Below, piece after piece: positions 1 through 7,422 of a DNA stretch of 18,966 bases. Both the position numbers and the translations under genes were made by a program. Under the pieces are notes generated by a model. The model saw only the letters and a program-made list of their open reading frames with translations. It was not told where the DNA came from and did not search any database. This DNA is from an uncultured Collinsella sp. Its GTDB lineage: Bacteria > Actinomycetota > Coriobacteriia > Coriobacteriales > Coriobacteriaceae. Positions within the stretch are counted from its first letter, which is position 1. Every line of letters begins with the position of its first letter. The stretch lies in NCBI GenBank assembly GCA_900544645.1, contig UQWG01000036.1, positions 1 through 18,966 of the forward strand. The letters are read 5' to 3'.

Positions 1-39
1 GTGTGGGGGTGGGGGCTATGTTCTGGCTCCCCGCCGGCC

Positions 40-63
40 GCCCGGGGCCTTTTGGCCCCGGGC
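40..63 (-). terminator. GC-rich hairpin downstream of the adhesin gene
   Basis: A perfect 10-bp inverted repeat (40-49 with 54-63; one more C-G pair at 39/64) surrounds a TTTT loop, which is AAAA on the transcribed strand. It lies 13 bases past the adhesin stop codon. There is no U-tract after the stem, so it is a strong hairpin but not a textbook intrinsic terminator. A terminator or 3'-end stabilising role is inferred from position. Confidence 0.55.
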
Positions 64-76
64 GCTGCCAGCGTGC

Positions 77-3000
77 CTAGCGCTTACGGATACCCCAGAC
101 CAGGGCTCCAACGCCGGCCATGGCGATGACGAATGCCATGAGCAGTGCGGCTGCCTGCTGGTCACCCGTGGTGGGCAGGAAACCCTTGACCGTCTTGACG
201 ATGTTCGTCACGGTCTTGGGCGTGCCGGGATCGGGCGTCGGCACGGGCGTCTCGGGCTTCTTGTACGTGTTGTTGAACACGATACCCTCGACGCTCTTGT
301 CGCCCTTGGTAAAGGCAACGTTCGCCTTGAGGTTGCCCTCGCCGTCGTCGACCACGTTGACGGTCGCGGTAAAGACGGACTTGTCGTAGGTCATACCGGC
401 CTCGTCGCCCTTGACCTCGCTGATGGTGTAGACGTACGTACCGGGCTCGTCGTACTCGAACTTGTCGAAGTTGATCTTGCCGTCGGCATCGTTGGTAACC
501 GTAGACTCGACGTCCTCGCCAACGAGCTTAAAGCTAAACTCGTCCTTCTTGAGCTCGCGTCCCTCGAGCACCTTGATGGCGCCGATGGAAACCTGCGTGG
601 ACATGGCGTGATACTTGTTGGTAAAGCCAGCCGACTCGGTGGTTCCCTCGAGCTTGTGCGTCGCGGTCAGCGTGCCGTCGCCGTTGTCGGAGACGGTGGT
701 CACGACGGTGTAGGTCGTGCCGTCATAGGTGACGCCCTTGTACAGGCCGAGCGCGTTGGGGCAAGCCTCGCGCAGCGTGTACGTGTGCGCACCGGGCGCC
801 TCGTAGCGGATCGGGCTCAGCGTAACGTTACCGTTGGCGTCGTTGGTGCCACTAGCGACAGTCACGCCGTCCTCGAGCAGCTCAAACGTGAACTCGCCAG
901 CTGCAAGGTCGCGGCCGGTCAGACGCTTAACCGTCTTGACCTGATCGGTCACGGAAGAATCGGTAGGTGCCACGCCGTACGTGTTGGTGAACGTAAAGGC
1001 CGCACCGTCGCCGCCGTCGCGCTTGACGATCAGATGTCCGGCACCGTCATCGGTCACGGTGTAGGAAACCTTGCGCGTGGCGTTGGCATCGTTAGTCACG
1101 CCAGGGGCGCTGCCGGTCTCGGTTACCGTGTACGTAAAAGTGTGCGAGCGCGGAGCGGTGGGGGCCGCAAGCTCGGGCTCGTCGGCGTTGGCGTCAGCGT
1201 CGGCCTCTTCAGCTTCGGTCTCGTCAGCCTCGTCGGCCTCGGCCTCGTCAGCTTCGTCCGCCTCGGCCTTATCGGTCGCATCGTCCGCCACGCCCAGGGC
1301 GCGGTTGAGGTCCTCGAGCGTAAAGTGGATCTTGCCAAAGTCCACGTTGCCGGCCGCGTCGTTGGTTGCGGTCGTGCGCTCGGGCATCGGGGCACCAGCC
1401 TCGTCGGCGGTCACGGTAAAGGTGAACTTACCCGTGATGTCGGCCGGGGCCAGGCCCTCGGCAACCTGGAGCTTCTTAGTACCGGTGAGCGCGGCATCGA
1501 CGGCCTCGGCGCCGTAGACGTTCTCGAACAAGGGCTCGACGCCGCCGTAGTCGACCGTTGCCGTCAGGGTACCGTCACCGTTGTCGACGACGATAACCTT
1601 AAAGCCAAAGCTCCACGTTGTAGCGGAAACGCCATTTGGCAGCCCGAATAAATCTTCGTAGGCCGTGTAGTTAATGGTCCAGGCAAGCTTGCCGTCCTTA
1701 TCGGTACGATGGGCAAGCCCAGCAGACTCAAGATCGGCAAGCATCTTGGTGTCGTAGTGCAGAGCATCAAAGCTCACGTGCCCGCCGATATTGGGCTTGA
1801 GGTTTTCGTATGCCACAAGCTCACCCTGATAGGCGATACCGAACCAGAACTCGCCGTCGACCATCGGGCGACCGGTCAGGGTCTTGGCGGCAACGACCTG
1901 AGCGGCGGTGCCACCAGGCGTGTTGGTCGTAGCGCTATAACTGTTGACGAACGGAACCACGGCGCTCTCGACCGCAGCCGCGCCGGTCTTGTACTCGGTC
2001 ACCAGCGTGCCCTCGGAACCGCCGGAGACGGTCGTCGTGGCGGTGAGCGTACCGGCGGTGTCGTCGGCGATGGCGATCGTCACGGTGCGGACAGCGTCGT
2101 CGTAGGTGTAACCCGGCTGGCCGTCGTTCTTCTCGGCCACGGTGTACGTAAAGGTCTTGCCGGCATCAGCCTGCGTAAATTTGGCCTCATGGCCCGCCAG
2201 GATGTCAATCTGACCGACCGTTCCCTCTATCGTTGCAGGGGACTCGAAGTTGTTGGCCCCGGGAAGCAGGCCAAGTGCGCGAGCCGAATCATCGTCGGCG
2301 GGCGTCACGGTAAAGGTGAACTGCCCCTCGGTCATGGGACGTCCGTAGAGGGTCTTGCTGAGCTTGAGGCCGCCGGCCGCGGCGTAATCGAGCTCAGTGC
2401 GGTACGTGTTGGTAAAGCGTCCGTTTTCCTTCTTGGTGACGTTTGCGGTCAGGTTGCCATCGCTGTCCTCGGTCACGGTCACTTCGGCGGTTGCGACATG
2501 CGCGTCATACGTCATACCGACCGTGCTGCCCGCGTTCTCGCGAATCTCGTACTTATAGGTTCCGGCGGCAGCGTAGTGAATCTTGCCGAACTTGATGGCG
2601 GCGATGCCGTCCTTCGCGTCCTTCTTGCTCACGGTTACGGTTGCGGGATCGGGCAGCGGGGCGCCTTCGGGGGCGGTGATGGTAAAGCTAAACTCGTCCC
2701 CATCCGTCCAGTCGCGGCCGCTGATGACCTTGCTCAGGTCAAAGTCGAGCTCTGCATCGAGCGGGGTTACGCTGTAGGTGTTCTTGAACTCGGCGGGCTC
2801 GGTACCTTTCAGGACATGCTCGGCCTTGAGGGTGCCGTCGCCGTTGTCGGTAATGGTGGTCTCGATGGTGTACTTGGCGTCGCCGTACGTGATGCCCTTG
2901 CTGATGGTTCCGCCGTTGACCTCGCGCAGCGTGTAGGTGTGCTCGCCGGCCTCGGTGTACTTCACGACGCTCATCGTGATGTTGCCCTCGGCGTCGTTCT

Positions 3001-6000
3001 TGCCGGTGGCGACGACCTTGTCGCCCTCGACGAGCTCGAAGGAGAACTCGCTGTCCATGAGATTGCGGCCAGTCAGGACCTTGTTCGCGGTGATCTGGTC
3101 GGTAACGCTCGTCTCGACAGGCGTCACGTTATAGGTATTGGTGAACGTAAATGCCACATCGCCGTCCGGCTTGCGGGATACGCTCAGATTGCCCTTGCCG
3201 TCATCAGTCACGGTGAAGGAAACCTTGCGCGACAGCTTGGCGTCGTTGGTCACGCCAGCCACTTCGCCGGACTCGGTCACGGTGTAGGTAAAGGTGTGCT
3301 CGCGCTTCTCGGGCTTCTCGCCCAGAGCCTTGTTAAGGTCGTCGAGCGTAAAGGCGATCTTGCCAAAGTCGACCTTGCCGTCAACGTCGTTGTGCACGCT
3401 CGTGCTCGCAGGCATAGGCGCGCCCTCTTCACCGGTCACGGTAAAGGTGAACTTGCCGGTGATATCAGCCGGGGTCAGAGCGTCGTCAACCTGCAGATTC
3501 TTGATACCCGCAAGCGATGCCTCGGTAGCATTCGTGGTGTAGGCGTTCTTGAACTCGATGCTCTTGACGTCCTTGGCGTCCTTCAGCTCGTGCGTGGCAA
3601 CCAGCTGGCCCTTGCCGTTATCGGCGATGGTCGTCACGATGGTGTAGACCGCGTCATCGTAGTCAATACCGCCGGCGTTGCCCTTAACCTCATGCAGCTT
3701 GTAGGTGTGCTGGCCGATCTCGGTGTACTTGATGGCACTGAACGTCACCTTGCCGTCGGCGGCGTTCTTAACGGTCTCGACAGGCTTAACTTCCTTGTCA
3801 ATGATTTCGAGCAGCTCAAAGCTGAACTCGTCGGCCGTAAGGTCACGCCCGGTCAGAGACTTGGTCACGGTAATCTGGTCGGTGACGCTGGACTCAACAG
3901 GATTCGTGGCGTAAACGTTCTTGAACTCGGTCTCGCCCGAGGTCACCTTCACGCCAGCGCTCAGCTCGCCCTTCTTGTCGGGCGTTACCGTCACGGTGAT
4001 CTCCGCGACGTTCTTGCTGTAGGCGATGCCGTCAATCGTGGTCCCGGCATGCTTTTCACTGACCTTGTAGACGTACGTGCCAGGCTTGGTGTATTCGATC
4101 GTGCCGAAGTCGATGGCAGCCTTGCCCTGGTCCAGGTCAGCCTTGCGCACGGTCGCAGTCCTAGCCGCAGGCATCGGGGCGCCGCTCTCGGATGTCAGGC
4201 CAAACTCAAACGCGTCAGCATTCGTCCAGTCGCGGCCCTTGAGCACCTTGGTCAGGCCAAAGCTGGCCTTGGTGTTCACCATTGCCGGCGTCATGTCATA
4301 CGCAAAGCTGATCTTGCCGTTGTTGCCCAGGTAGGAATTGACATGCGTCGCGGTCGCCTTGGCAGACACGTTGTTCCACTTGGGGTTGAGAACGTCGGTC
4401 GCGGTACCAGTGCTGTTGCCGCCCACGCTGCCCTTGGTAGTGTGGAGCTCATCGATAAAGGCCAAACGCGCGGTTCCCACGCTAAACGAAAGGTTGCCGT
4501 CCTCGTCGGCAACAAGAGCGCCGTCAAACTTCGCTGCGTCGCCGCCGACAAACTCGATGACAGCAGTGGCGGGCTTGGCCTCGCCGTTCGAGCCCCGCTC
4601 CTCAAACTCATCCTTGTAGTAATAGGTGCCAGTATCTGCCAGCGAATTCTTTGCAGGCTGCGTGCAGTCCTTATCCGCGTAAATGGGAGTCTGCTTCTGG
4701 AAGTAGTAGTAGCGGTTGGTGTCGGCCGGCTCAAAGGTCGCAACCGTATCACCCAACGCACCACCGCTCCACTTGTTCGCGTAGAAATTCACGGTCTTGG
4801 CACCGTCAACGACAGTCGTATTGTGCTCGATGTAGTCCTTGGGCCCCGTGACCTTCTCGGGCGTAAACAGGTTGTCAAGTGCGGCGCTCTTCACGCTCGA
4901 GGCATACTTCACCTGAATGGGCTTAACGTTGTCGACCGAAAGCTTGCCGTCTACAGTCTTAAAGTGACTCAGCGGAATCAACGACGCAGGAATATTAACC
5001 GTTACGATATCGCCCTTCCGGGGATTGTCATCGCCAGCGCGCTGCACGGTAATGAGCAGGTCTTTTGCCTTGCCGGCGAACTCATAGGTGTCGGTATTGG
5101 TTTCTTTGTTGAACGTCTTGCTCGCCTTGGTAAACGGCGTGCCGTCGTTGATGACGACTTCGGTAAATCCGTCAACCTGCATAAAGTCGCCCAGCTCATC
5201 GGTAAACGTGATGTAGCCGGACTTGGTCTCGTCGTAGCCCTTATGGATTTCGGTCGGATAAGGCGACTCCGTTGTGATGGCCTGTGAGATGTCGTCGAAG
5301 ACCTTCTTGAGCTCTTCTGCATTGGTCGCCGACTTGTAGTAGTCGGAGTTTTCCGCGCGTGTGCCATGAGCATTCCATGCCGTGGCATTGGGGTAGTTGC
5401 TCGATACGGCCTGCATGAACTTGTTCTCTTTTTGGCTTTTTCCCGAATCCTGGATACCAGCGCTGGGGTCCGCGCCATCAAAGATGCCGATGGTATAAAC
5501 GGTGGCCTTGCCGTCCTTCATATTCTTAGCAGCTGTCACGGCAGCGTTGGCGACACCCGCATCGAATTCATTTTGCTTTGTTGGCGTACCGTCGGTAAAG
5601 AACACAATAATCTTCTTGGCGTCTTTGCGGCCATAAGTGGTAGTGATTTTCTCGGCCAGCTCTAGGCCATAGTCGGCGCGCGTGGCGCCGGCAGGCTGAA
5701 TTTGATTAATTGTATTCTTCTTGAGATCATCCGCATTGCTGCCGGAACAGTAGGTCAATTCTTTCATAACCTGGGTGTAATTGTAGGAGTACCCTCCGTC
5801 GCGATACTTATTGTTGCCGATATCGTTGGACTTCTTGCCCGCAAACTTAACAATGGCAACCCTATGCTGCCTATTGACGCCCTCGATGTCCTCATTTTGT
5901 TTTGCGATGGTATCGATAAAGCTGTTCGCAGCACTCTTCAGCGCATCGATACGCTTGGTGCGATCTCCGCCACCCATAGGATCATCCATCGAGCCAGATG

Positions 6001-6367
6001 CATCCAGCACCATCACGATGTCGAGCGGCGTAGTAACCGTCACGGTTGAATTAGACGTCGAGGACATGGCCGAAAGCGTGGTCAGAAAATCCGACTCTTC
6101 GTTTTCCTCAGTTGCCTCGACCGTCTTGTCGGTCCAGATTCGGCCGACGTTTTGAGTCGTTACTTTATTACCGTTGTGACCGGCCGCCCAGATTTCCCAG
6201 CGTCCGCTGGTGTCGGGATCGACGACGACCTTTCCGCTCATTGTCGGTCCGTCCATTCCGGTACTGGACCTGGCGTTGGCCTCGGGCAGCATGGCAAATG
6301 CTGCAGCCGGCAACACCAGCACTACGGCCAGCATCACCGCCAAGAGACCCCTCGTGTACTTACCCAT
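77..6367 (-). CDS. Giant LPXTG-anchored VWA adhesin with ten Spy0128/FctA-like isopeptide domains
   Basis: A 2,096-residue surface protein, probably an adhesin or pilus-tip-like protein. Residues 1-26 form a signal peptide (basic start, hydrophobic core, AFA/ANA cleavage candidates). Residues about 115-365 are a von Willebrand A domain with a metal site (DASGS 122-126, T229, D259). Residues about 370-690 are an unassigned extracellular region. Ten pilin-type domains follow, ending near residues 818, 940, 1076, 1195, 1320, 1475, 1617, 1795, 1916 and 2032. Each starts with a Lys near an LxGR motif, carries a Y-x-x-x-E-like strand and ends in F-x-N-x-Y, the Lys/Glu/Asn set known to form intramolecular isopeptide bonds. 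LPTTG at 2064-2068, a hydrophobic segment and a basic RKR tail make a sortase signal. The ATG at 6367 has AAGGGAG about 7 bases upstream. It appears monocistronic. Surface anchoring is well supported; the ligand is unknown. Confidence 0.93.
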   Translation of the reverse strand: MGKYTRGLLAVMLAVVLVLPAAAFAMLPEANARSSTGMDGPTMSGKVVVDPDTSGRWEIWAAGHNGNKVTTQNVGRIWTDKTVEATEENEESDFLTTLSAMSSTSNSTVTVTTPLDIVMVLDASGSMDDPMGGGDRTKRIDALKSAANSFIDTIAKQNEDIEGVNRQHRVAIVKFAGKKSNDIGNNKYRDGGYSYNYTQVMKELTYCSGSNADDLKKNTINQIQPAGATRADYGLELAEKITTTYGRKDAKKIIVFFTDGTPTKQNEFDAGVANAAVTAAKNMKDGKATVYTIGIFDGADPSAGIQDSGKSQKENKFMQAVSSNYPNATAWNAHGTRAENSDYYKSATNAEELKKVFDDISQAITTESPYPTEIHKGYDETKSGYITFTDELGDFMQVDGFTEVVINDGTPFTKASKTFNKETNTDTYEFAGKAKDLLITVQRAGDDNPRKGDIVTVNIPASLIPLSHFKTVDGKLSVDNVKPIQVKYASSVKSAALDNLFTPEKVTGPKDYIEHNTTVVDGAKTVNFYANKWSGGALGDTVATFEPADTNRYYYFQKQTPIYADKDCTQPAKNSLADTGTYYYKDEFEERGSNGEAKPATAVIEFVGGDAAKFDGALVADEDGNLSFSVGTARLAFIDELHTTKGSVGGNSTGTATDVLNPKWNNVSAKATATHVNSYLGNNGKISFAYDMTPAMVNTKASFGLTKVLKGRDWTNADAFEFGLTSESGAPMPAARTATVRKADLDQGKAAIDFGTIEYTKPGTYVYKVSEKHAGTTIDGIAYSKNVAEITVTVTPDKKGELSAGVKVTSGETEFKNVYATNPVESSVTDQITVTKSLTGRDLTADEFSFELLEIIDKEVKPVETVKNAADGKVTFSAIKYTEIGQHTYKLHEVKGNAGGIDYDDAVYTIVTTIADNGKGQLVATHELKDAKDVKSIEFKNAYTTNATEASLAGIKNLQVDDALTPADITGKFTFTVTGEEGAPMPASTSVHNDVDGKVDFGKIAFTLDDLNKALGEKPEKREHTFTYTVTESGEVAGVTNDAKLSRKVSFTVTDDGKGNLSVSRKPDGDVAFTFTNTYNVTPVETSVTDQITANKVLTGRNLMDSEFSFELVEGDKVVATGKNDAEGNITMSVVKYTEAGEHTYTLREVNGGTISKGITYGDAKYTIETTITDNGDGTLKAEHVLKGTEPAEFKNTYSVTPLDAELDFDLSKVISGRDWTDGDEFSFTITAPEGAPLPDPATVTVSKKDAKDGIAAIKFGKIHYAAAGTYKYEIRENAGSTVGMTYDAHVATAEVTVTEDSDGNLTANVTKKENGRFTNTYRTELDYAAAGGLKLSKTLYGRPMTEGQFTFTVTPADDDSARALGLLPGANNFESPATIEGTVGQIDILAGHEAKFTQADAGKTFTYTVAEKNDGQPGYTYDDAVRTVTIAIADDTAGTLTATTTVSGGSEGTLVTEYKTGAAAVESAVVPFVNSYSATTNTPGGTAAQVVAAKTLTGRPMVDGEFWFGIAYQGELVAYENLKPNIGGHVSFDALHYDTKMLADLESAGLAHRTDKDGKLAWTINYTAYEDLFGLPNGVSATTWSFGFKVIVVDNGDGTLTATVDYGGVEPLFENVYGAEAVDAALTGTKKLQVAEGLAPADITGKFTFTVTADEAGAPMPERTTATNDAAGNVDFGKIHFTLEDLNRALGVADDATDKAEADEADEAEADEADETEAEEADADANADEPELAAPTAPRSHTFTYTVTETGSAPGVTNDANATRKVSYTVTDDGAGHLIVKRDGGDGAAFTFTNTYGVAPTDSSVTDQVKTVKRLTGRDLAAGEFTFELLEDGVTVASGTNDANGNVTLSPIRYEAPGAHTYTLREACPNALGLYKGVTYDGTTYTVVTTVSDNGDGTLTATHKLEGTTESAGFTNKYHAMSTQVSIGAIKVLEGRELKKDEFSFKLVGEDVESTVTNDADGKINFDKFEYDEPGTYVYTISEVKGDEAGMTYDKSVFTATVNVVDDGEGNLKANVAFTKGDKSVEGIVFNNTYKKPETPVPTPDPGTPKTVTNIVKTVKGFLPTTGDQQAAALLMAFVIAMAGVGALVWGIRKR
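1150..1290 (-). repeat. Acidic Glu/Asp/Ala low-complexity insert in isopeptide domain 8
   Basis: Within the adhesin, residues about 1693-1740 are a run of A-D-E-A type units followed by a Pro/Ala stretch. The paralogous domain 3 has only a short loop at the same place (between DLN-ALG and HTFTYTVTE). The DNA is a degenerate repeat of GAC/GAG/GCC codons and could change length by slippage. The insertion does not disrupt the frame or the Lys/Asn residues of the domain. Confidence 0.8.
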
Positions 6368-6419
6368 CGTGTCTCCCTTCTCGCGGTCTCAGACCTTGCA
6401 TCAGCCTAAAGTTACGAAA

Positions 6420-6499
6420 TGAGACACAATTAAGGCAGGTGACACACGTTCCAGATTTGATTTTGGGCGTGAGACAAATGTCTCACCAAAGTTGAGACA
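6420..6499 (-). promoter_or_regulatory. Cluster of TGAGACA sites upstream of the adhesin, one a palindrome
   Basis: The heptamer TGAGACA occurs at 6420-6426, 6470-6476 and 6493-6499, and in reverse orientation at 6479-6485. The middle pair forms the 18-base near-perfect palindrome GTGAGACAAATGTCTCAC at 6469-6486. A one-mismatch copy (TGACACA) is at 6440-6446. The sites lie 53-132 bases before the adhesin start codon, as expected for operators of a dimeric regulator. The regulator is not identifiable here; operator function is inferred from repetition, symmetry and position. Confidence 0.5.
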
Positions 6500-6545
6500 C
6501 GAGAGTTTTCGCAGGAAAACGGGTGCGACTCGGAGCCATCAAGCA

Positions 6546-6758
6546 AAAATGATCCGTTTTCCTCCGTCCCCGGGGGATTAGTTGGTAACGTTCGCCACGA
6601 AACCGGCCCATCTACTACGTTTAACCCGATACCCCTGACCATAACCGCGTTTTACGAAAAACCGCAAGCGTTCTACCTGCGGTTTTCTTTTCGCGTTTTT
6701 CGCCGTGGTTGAGGGCAGCCACCCAAACGTAGTAGATAGGCCCATTTCATGGCGAACG
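6546..6758. repeat. Structured non-coding element, copy 1
   Basis: It begins with a box containing AAAATGATCCGTTTT, followed by a C/G-rich segment. A 34-base arm (6589-6622) is complementary to 6725-6758 at 30 of 34 positions. The core between the arms contains a perfect 9-bp hairpin (6658-6666 with 6678-6686) rich in A on one side and T on the other, resembling a bidirectional terminator stem. The same architecture recurs 239 bases downstream with different arm sequences. It could be a MITE/REP-like mobile repeat or a structured RNA; transcription direction is unknown. Confidence 0.65.
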
Positions 6759-6784
6759 GGTCACGCGGATATCCTCGCAAGGCC

Positions 6785-7000
6785 AAAATGATCCGTTTCC
6801 CTCTGTCCACGGGAAACCAAGGGCTGTTATGGATATGGTTCCATTTCAAAACTATGCCGGATTACGGGGCTAAAGTCGGGACCCTCATCCATACAACCTT
6901 TTTTTGAAAAACGGCAAGCAATCTACCTGCGGTTTTGTTTTTGGGATTTTCCGCATGGTCGGAGGTTCGCTATCCAGCCCCGTAATCCGGCATAGTTTTG
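6785..7000. repeat. Structured non-coding element, copy 2
   Basis: It shares with copy 1 the opening box (AAAATGATCCGTTT, then CCCTCTGTCC) and the core around CTACCTGCGGTTTT. Its arms (6847-6871 and 6976-7000) are a perfect 25-bp inverted repeat of unrelated sequence. The core hairpin is slightly imperfect (8 of 9 pairs). Conserved core with swapped but still complementary arms suggests that arm pairing, rather than arm sequence, is kept. Confidence 0.65.
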
Positions 7001-7029
7001 TTCGCGGCGGCTCCACCGCGCGTTAAGCG

Positions 7030-7065
7030 CGGGGCCGGTGGGGCATTTTTGCCCCACCGGCCCCG
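7030..7065 (-). terminator. Hairpin after the hydrogenase operon
   Basis: A perfect 15-bp GC-rich stem (7030-7044 with 7051-7065) has an ATTTTT loop, which is A-rich on the transcribed strand. It starts 8 bases after the stop of the last hydrogenase gene. Like the hairpin after the adhesin, it lacks a downstream U-tract. It is probably the operon's 3' end. Confidence 0.65.
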
Positions 7066-7073
7066 TCTTCGCG

Positions 7074-7415
7074 TTACTCCGGCTTGGTTTCTACCGTGGG
7101 AGTCTTATCCACCGCAACTGGAGTACGGGCGGTGTCCATAGTCAGGCAGTGCTTGGGGCAGCTCTCGATGCACTCGCCACACACCACACAAGCATACGGG
7201 TCAATCGACCACGTTCCGCCCTTGCGATCGACCGCGAGCGCGCCCGCCGGGCAGCGGCGCGCGCACATGCCGCAGCAGATGCACACGTCCATGTCGTTGA
7301 CGATATGCCCGCGCAAGCGCTCGGGTGCCGTCAGCTTCTCCTGCGGATAGCGCACCGTGACCGGCTGCTTGACCATAGAACCTAAGGCCGTCTTGGCAAA
7401 TGTCAGTAAACTCAT
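7074..7415 (-). CDS. Hydrogenase ferredoxin-like subunit, two [4Fe-4S] clusters (EchF/HycF/NuoI-like)
   Basis: A 113-residue polyferredoxin. Cluster motif 1 is C45-x2-C48-x2-C51-x3-C55-P; motif 2 is C76-x2-C79-x2-C82-x3-C86-P. Both are the classic bacterial 2[4Fe-4S] ligand pattern, with extra cysteines at 47 and 90. In Ech and formate-hydrogenlyase complexes this subunit passes electrons from the donor (ferredoxin or a formate dehydrogenase) to the small subunit. It is the last gene of the operon, starting 7 bases after the large subunit stop with a weak AAAGG upstream. The N-terminal 40 residues are the usual docking extension and the C-terminal 20 residues are Thr/Pro/Lys-rich. Family assignment is firm; the electron donor is not known from the window. 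Confidence 0.9.
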   Translation of the reverse strand: MSLLTFAKTALGSMVKQPVTVRYPQEKLTAPERLRGHIVNDMDVCICCGMCARRCPAGALAVDRKGGTWSIDPYACVVCGECIESCPKHCLTMDTARTPVAVDKTPTVETKPE

Positions 7416-7422
7416 GCCGCGC

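Larger units (their letters stand above)
6368..7073. other. 706-base non-coding region between the adhesin and the hydrogenase operon
   Basis: No convincing gene is present. From left to right it holds the adhesin ribosome binding site and leader, a cluster of TGAGACA sites (6420-6499), two related structured elements (6546-6758 and 6785-7000) and the hairpin after the hydrogenase operon (7030-7065). I could not pick out a confident -35/-10 pair for the adhesin; its promoter is presumably among the TGAGACA sites. A 70-codon open frame at 6430-6642 has no family features and overlaps the operator-like sites and the first structured element. Confidence 0.7.

Noticed and set aside
1709..5287. 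1,192-codon plus-strand open frame inside the adhesin gene
   Set aside because: It lies antisense to a gene with clear domains. Its translation is rich in Gly/Val/Leu/Arg/His with no family signature, as expected from the complement of a high-GC coding strand.
6430..6642. 70-codon minus-strand frame in the adhesin leader region
   Set aside because: It overlaps the palindromic TGAGACA site and the first structured element, and has no good ribosome binding site or homology I recognise.
6546..7000. Retron or diversity-generating retroelement RNA
   Set aside because: Paired inverted arms around a folded core recall a retron RNA, but no reverse transcriptase is encoded nearby.
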